A DNA stretch of 8,699 nt from Desulfovibrio sp. (GTDB taxonomy: Bacteria; Desulfobacterota; Desulfovibrionia; Desulfovibrionales; Desulfovibrionaceae), in the NCBI GenBank assembly GCA_020217165.1, contig JAIWOE010000156.1, positions 1 through 8,699 on the forward strand, in the 5' to 3' direction. The translations under genes and the position numbers were made by a program. Of the stretch, positions 1 through 6,145 are shown one piece after another. Position 1 is the first letter of the stretch. Every line of letters starts with the position of its first letter. Under the pieces are notes generated by a model that was not told where the DNA came from, made no database searches, and worked only from the letters and a program-made list of their open reading frames with translations.

Positions 1-1
1 C

Positions 2-373
2 AGCCAGTCCCCCCTGTTGAACCTCTCGCGCATCATCGCCCTCACCCACCATGAACGCTGGGACGGCGCCGGCTACCCCCACTGCCTGGCCGGGGAGGAC
101 ATCCCCCTGCCAGGGCGCATCGTGGGGCTGGTGGACGTCTTCGACGCCCTGACCTCGGACCGGCCGTACAAGGCGGCCTGGAGCGTCACCCGGGCGGCGG
201 CGGCCATCCGCAAAGAGCGCGGCGCCCACTTCGACCCCACCCTGGTGGATCTGTTTCTGGATGATTTCGACGCATTCCTCGCCATTTACGAGCAACACAA
301 GGAAGGCCCCACCGATCCAGGGACAGACCTGCTGGACGAAATCTGCCATCGGGTACATGAGGAAGAAGGATAG
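2..373 (+). CDS. HD-GYP domain c-di-GMP phosphodiesterase, C-terminal part (5' end outside window)
   Basis: The frame is open from the left edge and ends at TAG 371-373, leaving 123 residues. Fragment residues 16-26 carry HHERWDGAGYP, matching the HD-GYP signature HHExxDGxGYP. It is followed by GRIVGLVDVFDALTSDRPYK at about 38-57, also typical of the family. HD-GYP proteins hydrolyse cyclic di-GMP with a di- or tri-iron/metal centre. The HD metal ligands lie upstream of the window, so catalytic competence cannot be judged, and any N-terminal sensor or receiver domain is not visible. The last ~35 residues after the HD-GYP fold are acidic and show no recognisable domain. A TTG at 17 could be mistaken for a start, but it falls inside the conserved domain. 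There is no functional link to the arsenic genes; it is a chromosomal neighbour. Confidence 0.9.
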   Translation, partial: SQSPLLNLSRIIALTHHERWDGAGYPHCLAGEDIPLPGRIVGLVDVFDALTSDRPYKAAWSVTRAAAAIRKERGAHFDPTLVDLFLDDFDAFLAIYEQHKEGPTDPGTDLLDEICHRVHEEEG

Positions 374-407
374 CGCCCGACTTCCCTGCCCTACCTCTGC
401 CCCCCCC

Positions 408-445
408 TGCCGGCCACGCCGGCATCGAATGTCTGCCTGACATTC
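408..445. terminator. Two adjacent perfect stem-loops after the HD-GYP gene (possible terminator)
   Basis: The first hairpin is TGCCGGC (408-414), loop CAC, GCCGGCA (418-424). The second is GAATGTC (427-433), loop TGCCT, GACATTC (439-445). Both stems are perfect 7-bp arms, only 2 nt apart, starting 34 bp after the HD-GYP stop codon. No U-tract follows either one, so this is not a canonical intrinsic terminator. It could be a Rho-assisted 3' end, an mRNA-stabilising structure or protein-binding palindromes. The rest of 374-564 holds the palindrome at 498-511 and no credible ORF. Confidence 0.4.
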
Positions 446-497
446 CCCTCCTGGCATCAGATCGTTCAATTTGTTTTGCCGCGCCAGAGCCGCTAGT

Positions 498-511
498 GTT
501 GCGTCCGCAAC
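498..511. promoter_or_regulatory. Palindrome GTTGCG-TC-CGCAAC upstream of the activase gene
   Basis: A perfect 6-bp inverted repeat with a 2-nt centre lies 54 bp before the activase start. The GTGTTGC at 496-502 is repeated in inverted form as GCAACAC at 530-536, so the region can also form a larger stem. An AT-rich CATAAAAAT at 521-529 lies about one promoter spacer downstream and could serve as a -10, but no good -35 is seen. Position and symmetry suggest a transcription-factor site for the activase/reductase operon; the regulator is unknown. Confidence 0.35.
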
Positions 512-564
512 GTATGTGCCCATAAAAATGCAACACCAGGCAGCGGGAAACAACGGAAGGTTCC

Positions 565-1344
565 ATGGCGGCTGGACTCGTCGCAGGCATAGACATCGGA
601 TCCACGGCCACCAAGTGCGCGGTACTGCACGCACGGGACCTGACCATCCTGGCCACGGCCATCACTCCCACGGGCTGGAACCCTCGCGAGGCCGGCGAGA
701 CCGTGCTGGCGCAAAGCCTGGCCCAGACCAACGGCCGGCGTGAATCCCTGGGTGCGGTGGTGGTGACCGGCTACGGCCGCAAGGCCCTGCCCGGCCTGGG
801 CAAGGCCATGACGGAAATCACCTGCCACGCCCGCGGGGCGCATTTCCTCCAGGCCCAGGCCAGACTGGTGCTGGACATCGGCGGGCAGGATTCCAAGATC
901 ATCCAGCTCGGCCCCGACGGCCAGGTGCTGGATTTCGTCATGAACGACAAATGCGCCGCCGGCACCGGCCGGTTCGTGTCCAACATGGCCGCCGCCCTGG
1001 GTATGACCCTGGAAGAAATGGCCGCCGCGGCCCTCACGGGCACACCGGTGCAGCTCTCCAGCATGTGCGCCGTGTTTGCGGAAAGCGAGCTCATCGGCAG
1101 CATTGCCCGCGGCGCCGCCCCGGCGGACCTGGCCGCGGGCATCTTCCAATCCATTGCCCGCCGCCTCAAAGCCCTGTTGGGCCGCTTTGCCCCGGGGCAA
1201 CCCTGCACCTTCACCGGCGGCCTGGCCTGCAACGCGCACATTGCGGAATTGCTTTCCAGACACCTGGAGCAGCCCCTCACCCCTGCCCCCTGGCCGCAAC
1301 ACGCCGGGGCCGTGGGGGCGGCGCTGTTCGCTGCAACCTCCTGA
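565..1344 (+). CDS. BadF/BadG/HgdC-type ATPase, [4Fe-4S] activase of a dehydratase-like reductase (YjiL-like)
   Basis: The product has 259 aa, the usual length for HgdC/YjiL activases. The N-terminus GIDIGSTATKCAV (residues 8-20) is the phosphate-1 loop of the ASKHA ATPase fold, and VLDIGGQDSKII (102-113) is the phosphate-2 loop. NDKCAAGTGRF gives Cys130 and SSMCAVFAESE gives Cys168, the two family cysteines through which a homodimer holds one bridging [4Fe-4S] cluster. FTGGLACN (216-223) is the C-terminal adenosine-site region. In this family ATP hydrolysis drives a low-potential electron into a partner enzyme. GGAAGG at 555-560, 4 nt before ATG 565, supports the start. The partner gene follows 26 bp downstream, so the two are almost certainly one operon. 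The alternative, a CoA-dehydratase activator with a different client, is less likely given that neighbour. The activases are generally very oxygen-sensitive. Confidence 0.92.
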   Translation: MAAGLVAGIDIGSTATKCAVLHARDLTILATAITPTGWNPREAGETVLAQSLAQTNGRRESLGAVVVTGYGRKALPGLGKAMTEITCHARGAHFLQAQARLVLDIGGQDSKIIQLGPDGQVLDFVMNDKCAAGTGRFVSNMAAALGMTLEEMAAAALTGTPVQLSSMCAVFAESELIGSIARGAAPADLAAGIFQSIARRLKALLGRFAPGQPCTFTGGLACNAHIAELLSRHLEQPLTPAPWPQHAGAVGAALFAATS

Positions 1345-1370
1345 ATCCCCCAGCCAACCAAGGAGCAGCC

Positions 1371-2507
1371 ATGCCATTCGCCACGGTGGAGGCCTTCAAG
1401 GCCGCAGCAGACAAGAATCCCCTGCGCATCAAGGAAGCCAAGGAGGCCGGCCGCCGCATCGCCGGCATGTACTGCCTGTACACGCCCATGGAAGTGATCA
1501 TGGCCGCGGACGCCATCCCGGTCATGCTCTGCGGCACCCGGCAGGATCCCATCCCCACGGCGGAGAAAACCTTGCCCCGCACCCTCTGTCCCCTCATCAA
1601 GAGCAGCTTCGGCTTTGGGCTGGAGGAAACCTGCCCCTATTTCAACGCCGCGGATATCGTGGTGGCCGATACCACCTGCGATGGCAAAAAGAAGATGTTC
1701 GAGCAGATGGCCGCCTTCAAGCCCCTGCACCTCCTGCATTTGCCCCACAACCCCACCCTGCCCGAGGCCCTGCGCTTCTGGACCTCCGAAGTGGCCCGGC
1801 TCAAGGAACGGCTGGAGATGTTCTACGGCATCGAGATCACCGAGGCCGACCTGGAGCGCGCCATCGCCCTGGCCAACCGGGAGCGCGATGCCCTGGACGG
1901 CCTGCAACGGCTCATGGCCCTCAAGCCCGCGCCCCTTTCGGGCATGCTTATGCTGGAACTCCTTTTCAAATCTGGCTTTTTCCCGGACAAGGAAGAATCC
2001 AGCGCCCTGATGGAAGCCATGGTGGCGGAAGTCAGCGCCGCCGGCCCCGGGCAGGAGCCGGAGGGACCACGGGTGCTGCTCTCGGGCGTCCCCATGGGCA
2101 TGGGATCGCACAAGGTAGTCAAATTGCTGGAAGACGCCGGCGCGCGGGTGGTGGGATTCGAAAACTGCACCGGCTACAAGCGCGTGCAGCGCGTGGCCAC
2201 GGACCGGCCACCCCTGGAGGCCATTGCCGCGCGGTATCTGGCCACTCCCTGCTCGGTGATGACCCCCAACACCGCCCGGCTGGAGCTGCTGGCGGAGATG
2301 ATCGACCTCTTCCAGGCCGACGCCGTGGTGGATCTGGCCTGGCATGGCTGCCACACCTACGCCATTGAACAGCACACCGTGCGCACCTTCATGCAGGAAC
2401 GCGGCATGCCCTACCTGGCCCTGGAAACCGACTACTCCGAGGCCGACGCGGAACAGCTTCGCGTGCGCATCGAGGCCTTCCTGGAAATGCAGACCGTGGC
2501 CGGCTGA
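1371..2507 (+). CDS. Double-cubane-cluster-containing anaerobic reductase (HgdB/YjiM-like, 2-hydroxyacyl-CoA dehydratase D family)
   Basis: The product has 378 aa, starting at ATG 1371 behind AGGAG (1361-1365). An upstream extension of the frame to 951 is only a shadow of the activase gene. Eight cysteines sit in family motifs: MYC35, MLC54, TLC73PLIKSS, EETC88PYF, TTC103DGKKK, ENC266TGYK, TPC294 and HGC327HTY. From memory all eight have counterparts in E. coli YjiM. The family member from Carboxydothermus hydrogenoformans is a homodimer with an [8Fe-9S] double-cubane cluster held by six cysteines. It receives electrons from an ATP-dependent activase and can reduce small molecules such as acetylene. 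The reaction in the cell is not known. A classical 2-hydroxyacyl-CoA dehydratase would need separate alpha and beta subunits plus CoA-transferase genes, and none is seen here. The location is expected to be cytoplasmic, with activity only under anoxia. Confidence 0.88.
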   Translation: MPFATVEAFKAAADKNPLRIKEAKEAGRRIAGMYCLYTPMEVIMAADAIPVMLCGTRQDPIPTAEKTLPRTLCPLIKSSFGFGLEETCPYFNAADIVVADTTCDGKKKMFEQMAAFKPLHLLHLPHNPTLPEALRFWTSEVARLKERLEMFYGIEITEADLERAIALANRERDALDGLQRLMALKPAPLSGMLMLELLFKSGFFPDKEESSALMEAMVAEVSAAGPGQEPEGPRVLLSGVPMGMGSHKVVKLLEDAGARVVGFENCTGYKRVQRVATDRPPLEAIAARYLATPCSVMTPNTARLELLAEMIDLFQADAVVDLAWHGCHTYAIEQHTVRTFMQERGMPYLALETDYSEADAEQLRVRIEAFLEMQTVAG

Positions 2508-2527
2508 CGCAACGCACTTGAAACACC

Positions 2528-2573
2528 GTGCCCGGGGGGAACCCTTTCCTGCCGAACAGATTCCCCCGGGCAC
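2528..2573. terminator. GC-rich hairpin between convergent operons
   Basis: GTGCCCGGGGG (2528-2538) pairs perfectly with CCCCCGGGCAC (2563-2573). The stem extends by a G-T wobble and an A-T pair to 13 bp, around a loop of about 20 nt. It lies in the 86-bp gap between the reductase stop (2507, +) and the arsRC stop (2594, -), where a bidirectional terminator is expected. Neither strand has a strong U-tract after the stem; the minus strand has only a short TTT. The terminator role is therefore inferred from position and stability. Confidence 0.6.
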
Positions 2574-2593
2574 GCGTGGAACGCTCTGTTGCC

Positions 2594-3496
2594 TCAGGCG
2601 TCCTGGGCCTTGCCCTTGATGTCCACCCATTCCCAGCTGGCGCCCAGCTTCTTGTCCTTGGGCGCCCGGTACCAGGCGATGAAATCCCGGGCCATGGCCT
2701 TGATCTGATCACGAATCTCGCGGGTCTTGGCCAGCTTCTCCTCGGGGGAGCCCTCCAGGGCGGCGGGGTCCGGGAAGGGCAGGTGCAGCCGGTGGGTCAG
2801 CCCCGGAAACACCGGGCACGCCCCGGCTGCAGCCTCGTCGCACACGGTGATCACGGCCTGGAACACCGCGCCGGACTTGAAGACCTCAAAGACGCTCTGG
2901 GGCTGTTTCTGGGACAGGTCCACCCCATCCTCGCGCATGACCTCCACCACCAGGGGGTTGATGGGCCGGGGGTCAAAGCCGGCGCTGGCGGCGGTGATCT
3001 CCCCGTCGGAGAGCAGTTCCACATAGGCCTCGGCCATCTGGCTGCGGGCGCTGTTGTGCTCGCAAATGAACAAGACGTTGGCGTTTCGCATGTCGGGTCT
3101 CCGGGCGTCGTGAAAGATGATGCCTGCAAAGGGTGTTTGCACCTCGCAACAACCGCGCCGCCGCGCCTGCAGCAGGGACAGCCGGGCGGCATCCTCCAGG
3201 GCCTGGGGGGACGCCTGGCCCAGGGTGTCCAGCCATGCCGCCAGGGGCCCCAGGGTAGGATCCTCCATCAGGGACAGGCGGTAATGCATCCACTTGCCGT
3301 CCCGCCGGCTTTCCACCACCCCGGCCTGACGCAACACGGCCAGCTGGCGGGAGGTGGAGGATTGGGGCAATCCCAGGACGGCCTGCACATCACACACGCA
3401 CAGCTCCCCCGCGCGCAGCAGCAAGGCCAGGCGCAACCGGGTGGCGTCGCCCAGGGCGGCGCACGCCGCGGCGGCGCGTATGGCGAGATCATCCAT
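2594..3496 (-). CDS. arsRC: ArsR-ArsC fusion: arsenic-responsive repressor joined to thioredoxin-type arsenate reductase
   Basis: One continuous 300-aa frame. Residues 1-~90 form an ArsR/SmtB winged helix, with ELCVCDVQ at 31-38 giving the As(III)-binding pair Cys33/Cys35 at the recognition-helix region. The third Cys of the classic ELCVCDLC motif is Gln38. A linker carries vicinal Cys116/Cys117. Residues ~139-275 form an LMW-phosphatase-fold ArsC: P-loop CEHNSARS (Cys145, Arg151), resolving cysteines Cys219 and Cys227, and FPDPA with Asp243. The ArsC part should reduce arsenate to arsenite using thioredoxin-like recycling. ATG 3496 is preferred over TTG 3511 because GAGGG lies 6 nt upstream of it. 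Internal Met136 (ATG at 3091-3089) has its own GGAG 7 nt upstream, so a separate ~165-aa ArsC may also be made. The gene lies 36 bp downstream of arsM in one operon. ArsR-ArsC fusions are known in other bacteria. Confidence 0.9.
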   Translation of the reverse strand: MDDLAIRAAAACAALGDATRLRLALLLRAGELCVCDVQAVLGLPQSSTSRQLAVLRQAGVVESRRDGKWMHYRLSLMEDPTLGPLAAWLDTLGQASPQALEDAARLSLLQARRRGCCEVQTPFAGIIFHDARRPDMRNANVLFICEHNSARSQMAEAYVELLSDGEITAASAGFDPRPINPLVVEVMREDGVDLSQKQPQSVFEVFKSGAVFQAVITVCDEAAAGACPVFPGLTHRLHLPFPDPAALEGSPEEKLAKTREIRDQIKAMARDFIAWYRAPKDKKLGASWEWVDIKGKAQDA

Positions 3497-3532
3497 GATT
3501 TTCCCTCGCAATGCATGACGATTGGATGACGG

Positions 3533-4300
3533 TTACGGCCTGCGGCCCACCACCCGCACGCTGGCCACCTTGCCCACAAGGCCGGCCACATCCTCTCGCG
3601 CCAGCAAGCCGCGCAGCTGGGACTCGTCGTACACCAGGCGGTCGGCCACCTGCACGTCCACCAGACCGGCATCAGTCAGGCCCTGCACATAGGCGGCTTC
3701 CGCAATGGCGCCGCCCACGCAGGCGCAATAGGCGGCCTCGTCGATACGCAGGCAGTCCGGCAGCGCCTCGGCCACGATATCCGAAATGCTGATGCGTCCG
3801 CCCGGCTTGAGCACCCGGACGATCTCCCTGAACACTGAGGGCTTGTCCGGCGAAAGGTTCACCACGCAGTTGGAGATGACCCAATCCACGCTGGCATCCG
3901 CCACAGGCAGGACCTCGATGCAGCCCTGGCGGACCTCTACGTTGGTTTTGCCCGCGGCTGCGATGTTGCGGCGGGCCATGTCCAGCATGGCCTCGGTCAT
4001 GTCCACACCGATGACGCGCCCCCCAGATCCCACCAACTCCGAGGCCAGCAGCAGGTCCAGTCCTGCGCCGCTGCCCAGGTCCAGCACGGTTTGCCCCGGC
4101 TGCACCCCGGCCAGGGCCAGGGGATTGCCGCAGCCAAAGGACAGGCCGCCTACACTGCCGTAGGCCGCGGTGTGGGCGTCGTACCCTGCAAAGGCCGTGA
4201 CCGAGCCGCCGCAGCACCCGCCGCGCTGGCCCCTGGCCGCCTGATCCAGGGCCTCGGCATAGGCCTTGGACACCTGGACATGAATGGGAGTGAATGCCAT
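3533..4300 (-). CDS. arsM: Arsenite S-adenosylmethionine methyltransferase
   Basis: The product is 255 aa and short, lacking the long C-terminal extension of some ArsM proteins. It has an N-terminal vicinal Cys29/Cys30, SFGCGNP (Cys57), the SAM-binding DLGSGAGLDLLLA (74-86) with GVDMT (98-102), SNCVVNLSPDK (Cys145) and YCACVGGA (Cys192/Cys194). Cys57, Cys145 and Cys192/194 match the conserved As(III)-binding cysteines of the family. ArsM transfers methyl groups from SAM to As(III), giving mono- to trimethylated arsenicals in the cytoplasm. ATG 4300 is chosen because GGAGGG lies just upstream (4305-4310) and because the alternative ATG 4330 falls inside the predicted -10 element. It is the first gene of a minus-strand operon with arsRC and is divergent from acr3. 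Confidence 0.93.
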   Translation of the reverse strand: MAFTPIHVQVSKAYAEALDQAARGQRGGCCGGSVTAFAGYDAHTAAYGSVGGLSFGCGNPLALAGVQPGQTVLDLGSGAGLDLLLASELVGSGGRVIGVDMTEAMLDMARRNIAAAGKTNVEVRQGCIEVLPVADASVDWVISNCVVNLSPDKPSVFREIVRVLKPGGRISISDIVAEALPDCLRIDEAAYCACVGGAIAEAAYVQGLTDAGLVDVQVADRLVYDESQLRGLLAREDVAGLVGKVASVRVVGRRP

Positions 4301-4325
4301 GCGTCCCTCCATGGTTGTGGCGGAC

Positions 4326-4355
4326 ACCATACATCCAAAAATTTGAATATGTCAA
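4326..4355 (-). promoter_or_regulatory. Promoter of arsM-arsRC
   Basis: On the minus strand a perfect -35 TTGACA (4355-4350) is followed after 18 nt by TATGGT (4331-4326), a 4/6 match to the -10 consensus. Transcription would start near 4319, giving a short leader of about 20 nt that still contains the GGAGGG ribosome site used by ATG 4300. Confidence 0.6.
4343..4355. promoter_or_regulatory. Candidate ArsR-type operator TTGA-N5-TCAA over the arsM -35
   Basis: TTGA (4343-4346), spacer ATATG, TCAA (4352-4355), flanked by further partial AT symmetry (AATTTGA against TCAATTT, one mismatch). It overlaps the -35 of the arsM-arsRC promoter and sits in a conspicuously AT-rich island inside GC-rich DNA. 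AT-rich imperfect palindromes are common ArsR/SmtB operators. The likely ligand is the ArsRC fusion as autoregulator; this is inference. Confidence 0.4.
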
Positions 4356-4381
4356 TTTAAGAATATTTTCCCCTGCACCCC

Positions 4382-4410
4382 TTGACCTCCGCTGGCGCGG
4401 CAGTTAGGTT
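4382..4410 (+). promoter_or_regulatory. Probable promoter of acr3-arsC
   Basis: TTGACC (4382-4387), 17-nt spacer, TAGGTT (4405-4410). The -10 is weak, but the same arrangement, TTGAC[C/G]-N17-TAGG[T/A][T/A], recurs upstream of arsR at 6076-6104. In both cases a TTGGC-N6-GCCAA palindrome follows within 5-9 nt. The TTG at 4382 could be read as a start codon for an extended ACR3, but it is better explained as the -35. Confidence 0.45.
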
Positions 4411-4419
4411 CATAATCAA

Positions 4420-4435
4420 TTGGCCATTTCGCCAA
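4420..4435. promoter_or_regulatory. Operator-like palindrome TTGGC-N6-GCCAA, copy 1 (acr3)
   Basis: TTGGC (4420-4424), spacer CATTTC, GCCAA (4431-4435). It lies just after the predicted acr3 -10 and 24 bp before the acr3 start codon, where a bound repressor would block transcription. It is one of three exact copies in the window, all in gaps before arsenic genes. Confidence 0.65.
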
Positions 4436-4459
4436 ACACCGCACCCGCTGGAGGCCGCC

Positions 4460-5551
4460 ATGGCTGCACAAAAATCCCTGTCCTTCCTGGACCGTTTCCT
4501 GACCCTGTGGATCTTCCTGGCCATGGCCCTGGGGGTGGGGGCGGGATGGCTGATGCCATGGCTCAAGGATGTCATCAACTTCTTTTCCATCGGCACCACC
4601 AACATTCCTATCGCCATCGGGCTCATCCTCATGATGTACCCGCCCCTGGCCAAGGTGCGTTACGAGGAGTTGCCAAAGGTCTTCAAGAACGTGAAGGTCT
4701 TGGGGCTTTCCCTGGTGCAGAATTGGGTGGTCGGGCCTATTCTTATGTTCCTGCTGGCCATCGCCTTTCTCTCCGGCCACCACGAATACATGGTGGGGCT
4801 GATCCTCATTGGCCTGGCGCGCTGTATAGCCATGGTCATTGTCTGGAACGAGCTGGCCGAGGGGGATTGCGACTATTGCGCCGGGCTGGTGGCGTTCAAC
4901 TCCGTGTTCCAGGTGCTGTTCTTCACGGCGTACGCCTGGTTCTTCATCACCGTGTTGCCGGGCGCCATTGGGTTGAAGTCGGAAGTCGTCAACATTTCCA
5001 CGAGCCAGGTGGCCATGTCGGTTTTCATCTATCTGGGAATCCCGTTCATTGCCGGGGTTGTCACGCGCATCTGGGGCCTGAAAAAGAAGGGCAAGGACTG
5101 GTACGAGCAGGAATTCATTCCGCGCATCAGTCCATTCACATTGATTTTCTTGTTGTTCACCATCGTGGTCATGTTTTCCTTCAAGGGCGACAAGATCGTG
5201 GAGCTGCCCTTCGACGTGCTGCGCATCGCCATTCCCCTGTGCGTGTACTTTGTGGTCATGTTCCTGGTTTCTTTCTGGATGTCCTGGAAGGTGGGCGCGA
5301 ACTACGAGCAGGCCACCACCCTGTCCTTCACCGCGGCCTCCAACAACTTCGAGCTGGCCATCGCCGTGGCCATCGCCGTCTTTGGCATCGACTCCGGCGT
5401 GGCTTTCGCCGCCGTCATCGGGCCGCTGGTGGAAGTGCCGGTGCTCATCGGTCTGGTGCACGTGGCCTTTTATATCCGCCGGAAATACTTCCCCAACGCC
5501 GTGCAGACACCAGCCGGGGTCTGCCATGTGCGCTGCGAGGCGGGGAAGTAG
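4460..5551 (+). CDS. acr3: ACR3-family arsenite efflux permease
   Basis: The product is 363 aa, with about ten hydrophobic segments (roughly 13-33, 44-62, 80-103, 109-128, 143-165, 184-204, 226-240, 256-274, 286-309 and 314-338). [10 protein letters not shown] carries Cys122, the conserved ACR3 cysteine needed for arsenite transport, and [10 protein letters not shown] carries Glu325, the conserved acidic residue of the second half. The protein exports As(III) across the inner membrane using the proton-motive force. GGAGG (4450-4454) lies 5 nt before ATG 4460; the longer reading from TTG 4382 would run through the operator. The C-terminal cytoplasmic tail ends in [11 protein letters not shown], with Cys355 and Cys359, unlike the core family. 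arsC follows after 67 bp on the same strand. Confidence 0.95.
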   Translation: MAAQKSLSFLDRFLTLWIFLAMALGVGAGWLMPWLKDVINFFSIGTTNIPIAIGLILMMYPPLAKVRYEELPKVFKNVKVLGLSLVQNWVVGPILMFLLAIAFLSGHHEYMVGLILIGLARCIAMVIVWNELAEGDCDYCAGLVAFNSVFQVLFFTAYAWFFITVLPGAIGLKSEVVNISTSQVAMSVFIYLGIPFIAGVVTRIWGLKKKGKDWYEQEFIPRISPFTLIFLLFTIVVMFSFKGDKIVELPFDVLRIAIPLCVYFVVMFLVSFWMSWKVGANYEQATTLSFTAASNNFELAIAVAIAVFGIDSGVAFAAVIGPLVEVPVLIGLVHVAFYIRRKYFPNAVQTPAGVCHVRCEAGK

Positions 5552-5581
5552 GAAGAAGAAGCATGCATGCGGGGGACTGGG

Positions 5582-5618
5582 TTCCTCCGCGCCCCCTCCA
5601 ATGGGGGGAAAGGAGGAA
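5582..5618 (+). promoter_or_regulatory. Hairpin that would sequester the arsC ribosome-binding site
   Basis: TTCCTCC (5582-5588) is perfectly complementary to GGAGGAA (5612-5618), which contains the arsC Shine-Dalgarno. Inside, CCCCC (5592-5596) pairs with GGGGG (5604-5608), leaving a 3x3 internal loop and a 7-nt apical loop. Folding would hide the ribosome site in the acr3-arsC message. No T-run follows, so a terminator is unlikely. Confidence 0.45.
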
Positions 5619-6053
5619 ATGGTGAAGAAGACGAGGATATTGTTTCTGTGCACCGGAAATTCCTGCCGCAGCCAGATGGCCGAGGGTTGGGCCAGGGCCT
5701 TGAAAAGCGAGGAACTCGACGTCGCGTCCGCCGGTATCGTCCGCCACGGTATGAATCCCCGGGCCGTTCAGGCCATGGCCGAGGCCGGGGTGGACATTTC
5801 CGGGCAGTCCTCCAAGACCATCGACGACCTGCCCAGCCTGGACTTCGACTGGATTATCACCCTCTGCGGCCACGCCAACGAGAGCTGCCCCATGGTCTTC
5901 GGCCCGGCGAAGCGGCTGCATGTGGGCTTTGACGACCCGCCCGCCCTAGCCGCAGGGGCTGTCACCGAAGAGGAAGCCATGGCCCCCTACCGCCGGGTTC
6001 GCGATGAAATCAAGCAGTTTATCGAGGGGTTACCGGAATCCTTGTCTGCATGA
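5619..6053 (+). CDS. arsC: Arsenate reductase, thioredoxin-coupled (LMW phosphatase fold)
   Basis: The product is 144 aa. The P-loop CTGNSCRS at 11-18 gives nucleophile Cys11 and Arg17. TLCGHANESC gives Cys83 and Cys90, and FDDPPA at 104-109 gives the general-acid Asp. The spacing Cys11/Cys83/Cys90 is the S. aureus pI258 ArsC pattern (10/82/89) shifted by one, so the Cys relay is intact and thioredoxin recycling is expected. It reduces As(V) to As(III), which ACR3 then exports. The start is ATG 5619 or the adjacent in-frame GTG 5622. AGGAGG at 5611-5616 leaves only 2 nt to the ATG but 5 nt to the GTG, so the GTG may be the real start. Its P-loop differs from that of the ArsRC fusion (CEHNSARS), so the two are not recent duplicates. 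Confidence 0.95.
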   Translation: MVKKTRILFLCTGNSCRSQMAEGWARALKSEELDVASAGIVRHGMNPRAVQAMAEAGVDISGQSSKTIDDLPSLDFDWIITLCGHANESCPMVFGPAKRLHVGFDDPPALAAGAVTEEEAMAPYRRVRDEIKQFIEGLPESLSA

Positions 6054-6075
6054 GGGCCGCCATTCACCTTTTCTG

Positions 6076-6104
6076 TTGACGGGAATAGGCAACGCAAGTA
6101 GGAA
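6076..6104 (+). promoter_or_regulatory. Probable promoter of arsR
   Basis: TTGACG (6076-6081), 17-nt spacer, TAGGAA (6099-6104), in the 92-bp gap after arsC. The layout repeats that of the acr3 promoter. No terminator is seen between arsC and this site, so read-through from acr3-arsC into arsR is also possible. Confidence 0.45.
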
Positions 6105-6109
6105 CACCC

Positions 6110-6125
6110 TTGGCGATCTTGCCAA
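6110..6125. promoter_or_regulatory. Operator-like palindrome TTGGC-N6-GCCAA, copy 2 (arsR)
   Basis: TTGGC (6110-6114), spacer GATCTT, GCCAA (6121-6125), extended by one further pair (C6109/G6126). It starts 5 nt after the predicted -10 and ends 20 nt before the arsR ATG, consistent with autorepression. A TTG inside this site opens a longer frame, but it is not a credible start. Confidence 0.65.
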
Positions 6126-6145
6126 GCCATACACCGGAAGTCCGC

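Noticed and set aside
771..2630. 619-codon open frame on the minus strand opposite the activase and reductase genes
   Set aside because: It is a shadow of GC-rich codon use; the plus-strand frames contain every family motif and good ribosome sites, and the minus-strand translation shows no recognisable domain.
4301..4330. Longer ArsM starting at ATG 4330
   Set aside because: This ATG lies within the predicted -10 of its own promoter; ATG 4300 has GGAGGG just upstream.
4382..4459. N-terminal extension of ACR3 from TTG 4382
   Set aside because: It would translate the predicted -35 and the operator palindrome; ATG 4460 has a well-spaced GGAGG and gives the normal family start.
5562..5571. GCATGCATGC palindrome between acr3 and arsC
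   Set aside because: It is a short self-complementary run without a partner copy, promoter context or structure; probably chance.
6110..6145. N-terminal extension of ArsR from TTG 6110
   Set aside because: The TTG is the first arm of the operator palindrome; ATG 6146 has its own ribosome site and the added 12 residues match nothing.
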